Origin: Microcebus murinus
Taxonomy: Eukaryota; Chordata; Mammalia; Primates; Cheirogaleidae
Reading direction: 5' to 3'
Assembly: GCF_040939455.1 (NCBI RefSeq)
Contig: NC_134109.1
Coordinates: forward strand, 72,569,001 to 72,633,000
Length of the DNA stretch: 64,000 nt
The notes under the pieces are model-generated. The model made no database searches and was not told the origin of the DNA. It was given only the letters and a program-made list of their open reading frames with translations. Below, piece by piece: positions 13,301 through 26,806 of the stretch; within the stretch, counting starts at the first letter, position 1; every line of letters begins with the position of its first letter. Both the position numbers and the translations under genes were made by a program.

Positions 13301-13812
13301 CTACCCAAAAGAACAAAAGTCACTCTATGAAAAAGACACTTGCACTCGAATGTTTATAGCAGCACAATTCACAATTGCAAAGATGTGTAGACAATCGAAG
13401 TGCCCATCAATACACGAGTAGATTAATAAAATGTGGAATATGTACTCCATGGATTACTATTCAGCTATAAGTAACAATGGTGCTATAACACCTCTTATAT
13501 TTTCCTAGCTAGAGCTGGAACCCATTCTATTAAGTAAAGTATCCCAAGAATGGAAAAATAAGCACCACATGTACTCACCAGCAAATTGGTATTAACTGAT
13601 CAACACCTAAGTGGACATATAGGAATAACATCTACTGAGGGGGAAGGTGGGGAAGAAGGGATAGGTATATACATAAATAATGAATGTGATGCACCCCAAC
13701 TGGTGGATGGACATGCTTTAGGCTTTGATTCGAGGAGGGAGGGAGGGCAAAGGCAATATAGGTAAACTTAATAATTGTACCCCCAAAATATGCTGGAAAA
13801 ATAAATAAAAAA
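7373..13812 (+). mobile_element. Nearly full-length L1, decayed coding regions
   Basis: About 6.4 kb with a GC-rich 5'UTR (7373-8690). ORF1 starts at 8694 with a stop after 71 codons, then a coiled-coil-like region and C-terminal domain to about 9790. ORF2 starts near 9798 with an endonuclease-like N-terminus (ISINVNGLNSPLKRHRL). A reverse transcriptase remnant with FVDDM lies near 11889, and the 3'UTR is 13510-13812. Both ORFs carry several stops and frameshifts, so it cannot mobilise itself. Target-site copies containing TGGAGGTAT flank it (7363-7372 and 13818-13826), and segment B is uninterrupted at the matching point near 47000. Confidence 0.92.
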
Positions 13813-14622
13813 AAAACTGGAGGTATCACAGTACCTAATTTTAAAGTATCCTCCAAAGCTATACTAATCAAAACAGTATAGACTGGCATAAGAACAAACA
13901 CATCAACCAATGGAACAAAAGAGAAAGCCAGATATAAATCCACATATTCAGGTAAATTGATTTTTTAGAAAAATGACAAGAACACACAATGAGGAAAAGA
14001 CATTCTTTTCAGTAAGTGGTGTTGGGATAATTGGATATCCATGTGCAGAAAAAGAAAATTCTACTCTCATTTCATACCATATGCAAAAATCAACTCAAAA
14101 TGAATTAAACATTTAAATGTAAAATCTGAAGCAGTATAATTTCTAAGAGAAAACTTTCATGATATTGGTCTGGGAAATAGTTTCTTGGATATGACCCTAA
14201 AAAAGCACAGGCAACAAAAACAAAAATAGACAAATGGGATTGCATGAAACTAGAAAGCTTCTAAAGAGCAAAAGAAATAATTGAAAAAGTAAAGAAACAG
14301 CCTACAGAATAGGAGAAAATATTTGCAAAGCATATATGTAATAAGGGTTTATTTACAACAAGATGAGGCCAAAGGATGATGAATACACATTCAGCAACTT
14401 TAAAAAGCAGACAAAATATTGACACAATTTATAAAATAATGAGGGGTTAGTATCCAAAATATATACGGACATCAAAACAACTCAATAGTAAGAGAGACAA
14501 TAACTTGGTTAAAAAATTAATAGAGGACTTGAATAGACATTTCTTAAAAGAAGACATACAAATGACCAAAAAGTGTTTGAAAAATGCTCCACATTATTAA
14601 TCATCAGAAAAATGCAAATGTA
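13813..14622 (+). mobile_element. Old L1M-type LINE, copy A, ORF2 3' part
   Basis: Host L1 text resumes at CTGGAGGTATCACAG and runs to an abrupt end at about 14622 (AAAATGCAAATG). Copy B continues a further 0.9 kb to a normal 3' end, so the A segment boundary or a deletion lies here. Confidence 0.72.
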
Positions 14623-15930
14623 TTAAGAGTGACTAGGTGTCGCCCAAGCTCCTTTTAAACCACTTGTTTCAGTCCCAGCTAACTTATAACTTCAAATGGC
14701 GATTCACTTTCTTAACTTTCCTGTATCAAACAAAGATTTACACACACCTTTTGGAACACCTAGATGGACACAGAGGGTAACTCAAGTACACAGGCCTCTG
14801 ACAGGAAGAGAGTTTGGGGTATGTTTGGAGCTGTGTGCCTCTCAGCTACTCTGAAAGAGCTCACACCATAAAATACTGAGGACTATGTAGTCAGTCTCTT
14901 TTCCAAATTTCAGTAATCTATAAATGAAGAGGCAGAGCAAGTGAAGGGTATAAGGAGGGCAGAGTTTGTACTTATTCCTAGGGTAAGAGTTTCTGTATTA
15001 TATGCTGATGGTAGGCAGCATATTGGGAGACAGTAAAAATTATTCCCTTTAATAAAAATAGATTACAAATTTCACATGACAATGGGAGCAGGATAGATTG
15101 TTTTAAAAATAATGGTATTGAGAATATTAGCTAACTTTCAGGAAAAATATAGAGTAGTTAGGAGATTTTTTTCTGAATTAGCATAAGAGGATATAGAAAT
15201 AATTTGTAGATAGTTTGTATCACAAAAATTGTGACAATTTGTTCAATAAACCTTCAGTCATGTCAGCCAATCAGTAATTCTATTGTAAAAACAAGACTCT
15301 AGATTATTCTAAACTTAAGAAGCATTTCAGTGATATGTGCTCAGAGAAGAGATAGCTCTAGTCAGACATAATTCAACCTGCATACAAAATGTTTTATCCA
15401 TAAAATTGGTTTCCCAGTATAAAAAAAGCTAAGGCTGATTGGAGATGGTCTTAGTGTAGAAAAGTATCTAATGGCATGTTAGTGTCCTAGTACTCAATGT
15501 TTTATCTGCTGTCGGTGGAATGGCTCTTCTGGATCCCAGCTATGACATAGCCAATAAAGGGCATATGATTGTGCTTTAGATTTGTGCTGAAATTGAAAGG
15601 CTGTGGGCATCTCCTCCAATAACCAGTTACTATAAATGTCTTTTTGCCTTTTATTCACTTTCAGACCTAGTTGCCTGTATGCAAAAGAGAAATATCCCAA
15701 ACAGAGCTGAAAAGGTGGAGGTAAACTTGGAACAGAAGCAGTAAAATGTACAAGTCTGGGCAGGGATGGTTTATGCTTACTTTTGATTTTCTTCCTGTCT
15801 TTTTAAATGATATCACATAGTTTTGAATATCAAGGAGTGTCTTGTGTCTTCTGTTATATGATCAGACTGAATTTGACTTACCTCTCTACTTCACCTCTTA
15901 CTATCAAATCCCATGCCTAGTTGATGAAAT
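14623..15930. other. Non-coding, no assignment
   Basis: About 1.3 kb with no convincing gene. The 68-codon open frame at 15494-15700 on the minus strand has no recognisable family. No repeat identified. Confidence 0.5.
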
Positions 15931-16280
15931 TATGTATGTTTCTCCAATGTGTCATTTCATGCTTTCATGCATTCTCACATACATTCCTTTATCTGGAATG
16001 CCTTTCTCCTTCATCTAGCTGATGCTCACTCTAAGCACCTCCTCTTCCTGGAAACCTTCACACCTTGTCCTTACCTAGATGCCCCCCGCCCTGCCATAGC
16101 ACCCTGTGCGTCATGTGACAATGCTGTTGATGACACAACGCAGTAGAAAATTTAGTTTGGTCACTCCATCCATAGACTGTTAGTTTCCTGAAGCTCCAAA
16201 TATATCTTCTGGTGGTGTGTAGGCTCACGAAACATGTGAAGAATGGTTGGATGCACTGTGCCTGTGGCAAATAAGTAAAA
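15931..16280 (+). mobile_element. L2 fragment (3' region)
   Basis: The text reads like the L2 3' region: a TGGAATGCCTTTCTCC block, then CCTCTTCCTGGAAACCTTC, a CCATAGCACCCTGTG block, and an actgttagtttcctgaag block. Heavily diverged, so ancient. The short open frames here are by-products. Confidence 0.7.
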
Positions 16281-16784
16281 TTTAATACACATTAACTAGG
16301 GGCTACCCAGAAAATGCAGTTTTTAGAGCACTGAGCAGTAGTTAACTGGGCACTTGAACAAAGAACTATGGTGAGGTGTCATCTGTGCCTATTCTCTAAA
16401 CATAGATTACCAATAATAGTAACAATCATAATAATAATAATAATACTTTAAGGATTAAGAACATATTGAAGCATTAATGAAAGAAACATGTAAATAAGAT
16501 TCTATAGATGAAATAACTGAATCACAGGGAATTTATTTATTTTGTTCAAATTTGCATCAGAGAAAGTGGTAAAGTTGGGGTTTAAATATACACCCGCAAG
16601 ACTGTAGACCTTTAGCCATCAAAGGTTACAGAAAAGGTGTTTGCTTTTTAATAATTACCTCTATGTTTCCTTATACATAATTTGAAATACATTAAAAATT
16701 AATTTGTTAATGATGTACTAACAGGAGAGTGTCTCTTCAGAAATGTCATCTAAAAAGTTTGCTTTAAATTCATATGTTGAGTCC
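16281..16784. other. Non-coding, with short AAT microsatellite
   Basis: AT-rich 3' flank of the minus-strand OR pseudogene. A short AATAAT run lies near 16425-16445. Nothing else recognised. Confidence 0.5.
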
Positions 16785-17679
16785 TTATTTTCTTAATGGC
16801 TGCTCTTACTGCTCAATTTCATGACGTATAAATAATAGGATTTAAGACAGGAGTGAAAATTAAGTAAATCACGGAAAGAATTTTGTCTGCAGGGTATCTG
16901 CTGAAGGGCGATACGTAGATGAAGACACATGGAGCAAAGAAGGGAGTCACAAGCGGGATGTGAGCAGAGAGTGGAGAAGGCCTTAGAGGATCCACCAGGA
17001 GCACAGTGCCTAACTAAGTATATCATGACTGTGTAGGAGATGAGCAAGAGGAGGACACAGACCAGGGACAGCAGGCCACTGTCAGCAATGACAAGAAGTT
17101 GTAGAATGTAGGTGTCCTTGCAGGCAAGTTTGATTACGAGAGGAAGATCACAGAAAAAGCTGTCTACAACATTGAAAAACAAATTCAACATGAAAGCTGT
17201 TTGACTAGATGAATGCACAAATGCAACTGCATAGGAGGATAATAGTAGCTCAGTGAGCACCCGTGGGTTCATGATGGTCATGTAATGGGGAGGGGGTTGC
17301 ATATGGCAGCATACCTGTCTATTGTCATGGCTACAAGTGACATCATCTCACTTCCATCCATGGGGTGCATAAGGAACATCTGAGAATAACATCCCCACCA
17401 GGGGATGGTCTTCCATTCTCAGAGAAAATCCACAATCATTTTAGGGGTAGCAAAAGATGCCAGGATCATATCAATAAAGGAGAGACTGATAAGCAGAAAA
17501 TACATTAGTGTGTGAAGTTATGAGTCAAAGGTCACAGTGACCAGGATGAGAAGTTTTCCTAATACAATTAGCACACAGACCACAGAGAATCCCAGAAAGA
17601 ATAAAATCTGAAGATTCTGAGATTTAGAAAGTCCCAGCACAATGAATTCAAACACCACTGAATGGTTTGCCCTCTCCAT
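16785..17679 (-). pseudogene. OR4K13: OR4K13-like olfactory receptor pseudogene
   Basis: Reading the minus strand from an ATG at 17679 gives MERANHSVV and then most of an OR4K receptor very close to human OR4K13, including ILASFATPKMIVDFL and LVIADSGLLSLVC. It is dead. There is a TAA at codon 54 (17518-17520) and a TGA at codon 87 (17419-17421). An extra base in the PLHY region near 17290 shifts the frame. A few residues are lost in the LPFCGPN region. A second frameshift follows the KAFSTL motif near 16975, and stops occur after IIYT at the 3' end. An L1 tail begins about 30 bases upstream of the start codon. Orientation opposite to OR4L1 agrees with what I recall of the human cluster. Confidence 0.92.
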
Positions 17680-17707
17680 ATTGTCAACTTTACCCCAAAA
17701 TGATCAA

Positions 17708-18468
17708 AATGAACAAATGCTCAACATTTCTAATCATCAGGGAAATGCAAATCAAAACCACAATGAGATATCATTTAATTCCGGTGAGAATAAATTTTAT
17801 CAAAAAGTCCCCAAAGGACAGATGCTGGCACAGATGTAGACAGATAGGCACTCTCTTACACTGCTGGTGGGACTGAAAACTAGAATAACCTCTACGGAAA
17901 GTAATATGGAGATACCTCGAAGAGCTAAAAGTAGAACCACCAACGAGCCAGCAATCCCACTCCTGGGTATCTACCCAAAAGAAAAAAGTCATTCTATAAT
18001 AAAGGTATCTGCACCCAAATGTTTGTAGGAGCACAATTCACAATTGCAATGATCCCCAAGTGCCCATCAATTCACGAGTGGATTAATAAATGTCATATAT
18101 GTATACTATGGAATACTACTCAGCCACAAAAAACAATGGTGAACTAACACCTCTTGTTTTATCCTGGATGGAGCTGGAGCCCATTCTTCTAAGTGAAGTA
18201 TCACAAGAATGGAAAAATAAGCACCAATGTACTTACCATTAAATTGGTAGTAACTGATCAACACTTACGTGAACACATGGAAGTAACATCCATTGGGAGT
18301 TGGGCATGAGGTGTGGAGGGGAATGAGTAAATTCACACCTAATGGGTGTGATACACACAGAATGGGGATGGGCACACTTGCATCTCTGACTTGGGTGGCA
18401 CAAGGCAATATATGTAACCTAAACATTTGTACCCCTGTAATATTTTGAAATAAAAAAACAAAAATAAA
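17708..18468 (+). mobile_element. 5'-truncated L1 immediately upstream of the OR4K13 pseudogene
   Basis: Last 0.75 kb of an L1, from ORF2 text (CTCAACATTTCTAATCATC) to the 3'UTR ending in tgtacccctgtaatattttg and an A-rich tail. It lies head-to-head with the pseudogene, between its start codon and any upstream exon or promoter. Confidence 0.88.
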
Positions 18469-18619
18469 GCTCTTTTTGTTTTTATATATGTTTTACAATA
18501 TCCTTGTCCATTTTCACAAAAAAACCTGCTATGCTTTTTAAGGTAACTGTGCTAAATGTATAGGGGAATGGGGGGATTGGGTGTCTGAATAATATTGAAA
18601 CTTGTCATTTATAAAATAT

Positions 18620-19575
18620 ATTTCTCCCTTTCCTTAAGTTTTCTTTAATTTTACACAGCAATATTTTGTGGTTGTGAATTAAGAAGTCTCATAAATCTTT
18701 TGCCTATTGTTGCAATTAATTTTAGTATATTGGTCTTGAATTCATAAACCTCACTTACTTATTAATTTTAATGAATGTTGCTTCTTTTATTTCTCTCATA
18801 TAATTATGTAATCTCTTCATGAAGATAGTTCTGTTTCTTCTTTTCCAATATTCATGCCTTTTGTTTCTTATTTTTGTCTTATATGCTTGCTAAGATCTCC
18901 AGCAAAATATGAATAGAAGTAATAATAGTCAGCATTGGTTATCTGGTCTTAATCTTTTTCAATCCTAAATATAAGATTGGCTGATAATATTTTTTACCTT
19001 CTTTAATCAAATTGTGGAAGGTTTACTCCACCTCTAGGTTATTGAACTTTTTATTTTTTAATTATAAATGGGTGGTTGAACTTTATCAAATGGTTTATGA
19101 GCATCAGTTATTATGACTATATGCAGTTATCCTTTACCCTATTAATGTGATGAGTTATAGTGATTGATTGTCCAAACATTAAGTCAACTTGAATATTACA
19201 CATTTTATAAATTTGACTTGTTACAATTTTCTTCATAACATTTTGCTTTATGTTCATGTGTTTCTCATATCCTGTTAGGTTGTCATATCCTTTTTAAATT
19301 TAATATCAATTTTATTCTAGACCAATATAATTATTTGGGAAGTATTCCTTCTTTCTCTGCATTTGCATTATCTAATTTTTAAACATTTGGAAAAGTTCAT
19401 CAATGAAGCCAACTGATTCTTGCACTTTTTAAAGGGACATTTATAGTTTTAATTTCTTTTATAAATACACAATATCCACATTGTTTCTTCTTTTGTGACT
19501 AGTATAATTGTGCTTTCAAAGAATTTACTTATTTCATCTAAACTTTCACTATTCATGAGATTTGGGCAAAAAAGT
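18620..19575 (-). mobile_element. Old L1 fragment, minus orientation
   Basis: The plus strand reads as antisense L1 ORF2 (for example TCAGCATTGGTTATCTGGTCTTAATC and the gatgagttatagtgattgat region). Diverged and without open frames. Confidence 0.65.
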
Positions 19576-19639
19576 TCAATAGGTACCTCACAAAAGAGAA
19601 TGTTCAAATGGTTAGTATAATATAAACAGGTGTTCTGTA

Positions 19640-20120
19640 CCATCAAAAATCAGGAAAATGCAAATTTTATTCGCAATCAGTATTGCTATGTACCGAACAA
19701 AATAGCCAAAATTAAAAAGGCTTGAGAATAGCAATGTCTGAAAGGATGTGGAACAACTGAAACTTTTACATTGCTGGTGGGAGAGTAAAACCCTTCAGCA
19801 GTTTCTAATAGACGTGCTTAGCCATCATCTAGCAATTCCACTCTGAGGTATATACCTAAGAGAAATGAGTGATTATATCCATAAGAAATGTACAAGAATG
19901 TTTATAGCAACTTTGGAAATAATGCAAGTGTTTAAGAGGTGAATGGATTTAAAAAATGTGGAATATCATACAACGAATATCCACATTTAAAAAGGACGAA
20001 CTTATGGAGGAATCTCACAGATATTATAAGTGAAAAATACAGTCATAAAATAGTGAATACTACTTAATTTGAGTTATATAATGTTCAAGAACAGGCAAAA
20101 CTAATAAATGATGATAGAAC
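19640..20120 (+). mobile_element. Old L1 3' fragment
   Basis: Sense text of the ORF2 3' end: a TTACATTGCTGGTGGGAG block, the gtatatacctaagagaaatgag block and an ATGTTTATAGCAACTTTGG block. Diverged. Confidence 0.65.
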
Positions 20121-22749
20121 AATCACAGCTACCCATAAAGTTGTCTCAGGCCTTTTTCCAGGTTTTATAAACATACAAATGGTTAATAGGAATAAGTGAA
20201 GTATCATTTTCAACAATATTCTTTGACAAAGAATCTGCTGTGAAGATTATAATGCTTGACAAAACAAGAAGGTAGTTTGTGTCTAGAATAATGAAGCAGA
20301 ATAAAACCCTTGACTGATAAATATGTTGGAGATACTCAAAGGGTCTCTCAGAAGACATTTTATTTAGGAGACATAAAAAGGGATTCAGGCTTTAACTGGC
20401 AGTGTTGAAAAGATGAAATTTGCTTATAAATGTAAATTTAATCATATTGATATCATAATCTATAAGAAATCTTTCAAATATCTCGTCATACAATATTAAT
20501 AAGCATACATTGAAATTTTATCAAATATTCAGGAATATATTTTCAAAAACTTAAATCAAAGAAAAAAGAGATGAAATAATCTTTTCTTTTGTATGAGTGA
20601 TAGATTAGTGCATGTTGATATTATCATTTATCTTTTATATATTTTATAAAGAATAAAAATTTGTATCTTTTTATTATTTAATAAAAAGAAATTTGTACTG
20701 GAAATAGAGATGATTTTGTCTCCTGATATAAGGAGAGAAAGAAATATAACCATAGGTATTTCCAGATGAAAAAAATATTTCAGCCACTGTAGGAGAAAAA
20801 AGTAGAACTAGGAAATGGAAGATGATTCCATTTCACCAACCTCTTTAACAGATATGCTATTTTCTTAAAAGAGTCTACATTATGAGTTTGTAAATAATCA
20901 ATGAACAAAGTTACCAATTGAGTGACAACAATCAAGTAATTTTGGACCCTATTGACCATGTTTTCCACTGAAATAACAACATAATTGGACAAAATAGTTG
21001 GTTGCATAGATCATTTGTTGACATAATAAATATAGGCAGTCAACTGTGAGAACCAAGAATTTAGTCACCTATTCTTCGCCATAGGAGAGATCAAACAATT
21101 TAGAATAGCAAATTTATTTCATTATAACCATGAACTATTCTGGCACAATGCAGTTCCAACGGAGCTCCCAAATCCAAGAGGAATTAATTACAGAGGAAAA
21201 TTACAAAGGGAAAGTCAAGTATCAGACGGATGTGACTCTTAGGAGTTAGCTGTTTCCAATATTTTCAATTAAATTGGTACTCTTGATCTTTGTTTAGGTG
21301 ATATGATTTTAAAAAATGCTTATGACCACAAACATTTCCTAAGAAATTTTCTATAATAAAGTGAAATATAATACAATTAATCTTATCTCTATATTGTGCT
21401 TCTAAATTCTTACCTTGGACACTTGAAAATTCAAAGTTATCTACTTTTTAAATAGACATTCTGCTTTTATATTCATGGCTATGCATGGAAATATGGGTAC
21501 TATGTTTGGTTGGTGATGCCTTATTTTTGTTTCTTCTTTATGGTGAAAAGCTAATGAGAGATTCCAAAAACTCTAACTTGCCAGTTGCATGGCCTTTAAT
21601 TGCTCAGGGAATTAATGTGCAAGATGCAGGGTTTTTCCCAGGGTCATTAATTGACTTTTTCCTCATGTCTTATACAACTTCATCATGAAAGGGATTTCTC
21701 CATTATTAGAATTGGAACATAAAGATGACTGAAGAAAGTGGAACCAATTGAAAATATCCTAAACAGTCTCAGTGACTTTCAAAGCAAGCATGAGATATGG
21801 AGGGAAAAAACCTGTCATATTTTTATGCTTGTTTTTATTAAATAAAATATTTTAGTTTTTTTCTAATTTCAAAAGTAAAATATGTTTATTGCAGAATATT
21901 TGTGAGATATCAAGCAGTATAGAAAAATATAATGAGATGTAATTTTACCATCCAAAACAACTAACTAAAATACTGTGATGGGCATGATCTCAAGCTATTT
22001 TTCTATTCAAATTAAAGCATTATTTCACTTGTTCAAACATTATTTGTATATTTTCCTAAGCATTTTTATCTTTCCTTAGCTGATTATTTTTATATAAGGC
22101 TCTTGAAATTTTCATTATTGTTGTATAAGAATTTGATGTTAAGGAAATAATGTATGTGGATAATTTTTCCAGTTCAGCTTTTGCTTCTTGCAATTTTATT
22201 TGTTTTTGAGATAATAGAGATGTTGCTCATGTTTATAGAATAAAATCTATTAATTTTAATTTTATGATTTCCAGACTTATCATGATTCTTTAAAAAGTTT
22301 CACTAACCCAATATTATAAAATACAACAAAGTATTTATATTCACCTATGTATTTCCAGTTATTTTAGTTTTGAATGATCATTTAAATATTCAAAACATTT
22401 AAATTTAGCTTTCTTTAACTCTCCAAAAGCTAACCAGTCATGTCTCAAAATAACTTCCCAATGATTGGAAAGTCACCTTAATTCTAAACATCACATTTTC
22501 AATACATGACTTTGTTTCTGAACCCTCAGATTTCTATTTGTCATTCTATTCTCATGAAAGTATCATGTCAATTACTCTTTTTTTTACAGAACATCTTAAT
22601 ATCAGCTTTGTCTCTCTTATTGTTCTTTCCAAGAATTTTCTTAGTAATTCTCAGATGATATTTTAGAAGGGATGGAGAGAAAAATATCATTCTGCCTTCC
22701 TGGTAAAAGTGATTTGTCAAAAGCTTATATATGTTGAAGAGTTATTGTG
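20121..22749. other. AT-rich intergenic DNA
   Basis: About 2.6 kb with only short chance open frames (60-75 codons). I see no OR motif, no clear repeat family and no strong microsatellite. Confidence 0.5.
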
Positions 22750-23325
22750 TTCTTAGCCATGAAATGGAATCAACCTAAGTGTCCATTAGTGGATAAATGG
22801 ATAAATAAAATGTGGTATATATACACAATAGCATACAATTCAGTTATAAAAATTAACAAAACCCTGTTATTTGTGGTAATATGGATGAACCTGGAGGACA
22901 TAGTGTTAAGTGAAATAAGCCAGGCACAGAAAGACAAATACCACAAGATCTTACTTGTATGTGGAATCTACAAACCTTGACCCTGTAGAAGTAGAAAGTA
23001 CAATGGTAGCTACCAGAGGCTGGGGAGGGAATGGAGGAGAGGGATGGGTAGAGGTTGGTCAACAGGTACTAAATTACAGTTAGGCAAAATAAGTTCTGGT
23101 GTCTCATTTCATAGTAGGATGACTGTAGCTCTTAACAACATATATATTTCAAGATAGATAGAAAAGAGGATCTTGAAAGTTATCACCACAAAGAAATGAC
23201 AAAGGTTTGAAATGATGAACATATTAACTACCCTGATTTGAATATTATGCAATGTAATGAAATATCACAATGTACTGGAAACATGTATAATTATTATATG
23301 TCAATTCAAATAAACAAAATTTTAA
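22750..23325 (+). mobile_element. Old L1 3'-end fragment
   Basis: Sense L1M-type 3' text: gtgtccattagtggataaatgg, then GTGAAATAAGCCAGGCACAG, TACCAGAGGCTGGGGAGGG and an AATAAACAAAATTTT terminus. Confidence 0.75.
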
Positions 23326-23820
23326 ACTGAATACATGACTTAGAATATATTTCAATCAAGACTATCTGTAGTAGATTTCCAAATCAATAGTCATAAACCT
23401 GAGTTTTTGGAGCTGCTGCAACACTAAACATTTTAGGTAGTGGATGATGAACCAGCACAGCCAATTACTATCACAAACCTCAAGTTGTTTACAGATCATT
23501 TTTTAAATTCTTTCACTGCTATATGTAAAATAAGTCATTCTCTGATTTGAAGCTGTTGGTAGTAGCTAAATGTCAACTACATATTTGGAGGCATTTATCC
23601 GGTGCTAGAATCTAATTTAACCTAATTAAATATTATAGATATTAAATTTATAAAAATTAGAATCTGACTTAAACCCTATAAGCCAATCTATTAATACCAG
23701 AGATAAAAACTGCTAATAGTTCAGTGAATTTATGGTTCTCTTAGATTTTTATGAAAGTGATATGCATATGTGCATAATTTTTCATTAAATATTATCATAG
23801 TGTAAAATCTAAAATCCATA
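23326..23820. other. Intergenic, no assignment
   Basis: AT-rich sequence between an L1 remnant and an Alu; nothing recognised. Confidence 0.5.
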
Positions 23821-23828
23821 TTATATCA

Positions 23829-24176
<348 letters not shown>

Positions 24177-24187
24177 TTATATCATAC

Positions 24188-24904
24188 TTTTTATATCAGC
24201 AATAGAGGTTTCTATTTTTAAATCATTTACTTAATCATGGACTTTGGGGGTGCTTTCTAATATTTGGTTATTTGAAAAATGAGCATTATTGTTCATTTTT
24301 ATTTGAGACTTCATTTTAGACGTGGAAGTTCTTTGTTAAACTGTTGCAAAACTTTTAAATATTGGATGAAATGCTTAATTTCCTCACCAAATACTGTGCA
24401 AATGTTCAAAAAGTAGTATATGAGACTTCTTATACTGCTATCTCACATCATCATCAAAATTGAATTTATATTTTTAATATGATAAAGCTGTATATTTGGT
24501 TATTTTATTCTTTTTTCATTTTAAACTTGTAAATAAGGTTGAGCTCCTGTCTTTACAGATATTTTCACTTCTACTTTTGTGAATTGACAATCTATAGGGC
24601 TTCTATACTCTTACATTGTTTATTTAACCTTTTCTTACTTAGTGCTAAATGTTTATAAATCAGGGTTAACATCTTTTTGTTTTGTGTGTGGAAAACATAG
24701 TCTCACCTTTTTCTTGCATTCACTCTTTCTTATTTTTTCATTTCCATAGTCAAATATGTGAGTCTTTATCTTCATGGATTCTAGTTTTATGTCTAGAATT
24801 GTTCTTCTCACTCTCTTATGTTAAAACATATTTAACCATGTTTGCTTTTACTAATATCATAGTTTTATCTTTACAGATAAAAATATTTTACCTCTCTGAA
24901 ATTT
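24188..24904. other. Intergenic, no assignment
   Basis: AT-rich non-coding DNA with one 77-codon hydrophobic open frame (24682-24915) that resembles no known family and runs into an L1. Confidence 0.5.
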
Positions 24905-25795
24905 TCTTTTTTTAATTTTTTTTTTATTTAAGGAAAATATGAGAGCACAAACATTTTGGTTGTATTTTATATCTTTGCCTCTCCCTAGCAAGGGTTAGAG
25001 GTATGCCCTCCCCCTCCACAATGCTTACCGCATCACTCAGTTGTGGGTCGACCCTCCCCAACCCCTAATCCCTGGAGAACTCCATCACCATTTGAGCACC
25101 ATAGTGTTTGTTAATCAGTCAGTACCAATTTGATGGCGAGTACATGTGGAGCCCATTCTTCCGATCTTGTGTCTCCTCACTTCAGATAATGGGCTCAAGC
25201 TCAATCCAGAAAAAATTAGTGGTGCTTGATCACTATCATTTTTTAAATGATAGTAATATTGAGTAATATTCCACTGTATACATATACCAAATTTTAATAA
25301 TCCACTCATAAATTGATGGACACTTCGGTTGTTTCCATGTCCTTACAATATTGAATTGTGCTGCCATAAACATTCAGGTGCAGATGTCTTTATTATAGAA
25401 TGTTTTATGCTCTTTTGGGTAGATACCTAATAATGCTATTGCTGGATCAAGTGATATTTCTATTTTTAGCTCTTTGAGGTATCTTCAAATCCTTTTCTAC
25501 AAAGGTTGCACTAATTTTCAGTCCCACTAGCAGTGTAAAACAGTTCCTGTCTCTCCACATCCTCGCCAGCATTTGTTGTTTTGAGACTTTTTGATAAAGG
25601 CCAATCTCACTGGGGTTAGGTGATATCTCATTGTGGTTTTGATTTGCATTTCTCTAATGATTAGAGATGTTGAGCATTTTTTTTATATGTTTGCTGGCCA
25701 TCATTCTGTCTTCTTTGGAAAATATTCTGTTCATTTCCATTGCCCATTTGTTGATGGGCTTGTTTGATCTTGAAATTTATTTTCTTATTAGAAGT
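24905..25795 (-). mobile_element. 5'-truncated L1, minus orientation
   Basis: Same L1 family as 4331-6124, 38317-39483 and 39484-40068, but its 3' end stops at the first terminus of the bipartite 3'UTR and lacks the second G-rich module. ORF2 remnants contain stops. Confidence 0.87.
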
Positions 25796-26761
25796 GAGAT
25801 TGGGATATAATCCCCTCCTCCACTAATTGCTAGTTAATTATTATGTTTAAACATAATAGAGTGATAAAAAATATTCTAGAAATAAAACTAGAATCCATGA
25901 AGACTAGTCATTACACATGGGTATGTTTTACCCATCTAAAATAGCATGGAGATGTTCCCTGGAGATCCCCCTTGTTTATAAGAATTCTGCATTTATAATA
26001 TCCATATAAATTATGTGAATGGTTTAAGAAATCTGTTTGGACATTCATCTACTTGTTAGAGAAAGTAAGTTCAGCGAGGTAGTAGGAAGTCAACAGCAAT
26101 CATTCATTATTATCTCTGAGCAATATATCTCTCAATATACTAAATTTATAGGCATACATGTAAAGTCTGTGCTCATGGGAGAAGACTCAGATATTTGGAC
26201 CCTTCTTCCATCTTAAAGAAAATGAACGTGAGAGGCCAACTCAATTTCACCAACCATAGGTTCATGTGTCTAAAAGATTTCTTGTGTTTAGCATCTCTGC
26301 TTATCTGACTTTCAGCAGCAACTACATAAGCAACTCCTAGATTGTCAGTGTTTCATATTCCATGCAATCAACTACATTTTTCTTAGTCCTTCTCAATTAG
26401 AAAACCATTTGGTTTCTCTTTCGCTCACATATCCTTTACATTTTGGAGTGTAGACATAGATTTCAACATAGAAGAGCCCTCTTCTTTGCTTATAGAGGAC
26501 AAATAGATTTGTTTCTCAAACTTCAAAAGATTAGTATAGATATGAGTTACATACTGATGGCTTCAAATCCTTCAAACATATTGGTTTATGGCAGATACTT
26601 TTCATAATCTTTGCTGAGAAAGTATGCCTACTTTTTAAAATTTTTTAGATGGATTTTCAATACATTTGATTCTTTTTGCACATTTAAGTGGATATTAGGA
26701 AGCAGAGTTGAGCAAATATGTATTTCATCTCTCAGTTTTGTCTCACAGAATTTAATCTATT
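25796..26761. other. Upstream region of the OR gene at 26807
   Basis: About 1 kb of AT-rich non-coding sequence. It presumably belongs to the 5'UTR intron and promoter region of the receptor. I cannot place the first exon. Confidence 0.45.
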
Positions 26762-26782
26762 TTTGTTTTATTTTGTTTTAGG
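26762..26782 (+). promoter_or_regulatory. Putative splice acceptor before the OR coding exon
   Basis: A T-rich tract (TTTTGTTTTATTTTGTTTTAG) ends in AG at 26780-26781, 25 bases before the chosen start codon. OR genes usually join an upstream non-coding exon to the coding exon at such a site. Confidence 0.6.
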
Positions 26783-26806
26783 TAATATATGCCAGCAGCC
26801 CAACAA

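Noticed and set aside
15494..15700. 68-codon minus-strand frame as a small gene
   Set aside because: No known family, no supporting signals, and its length is within chance expectation for this much sequence.
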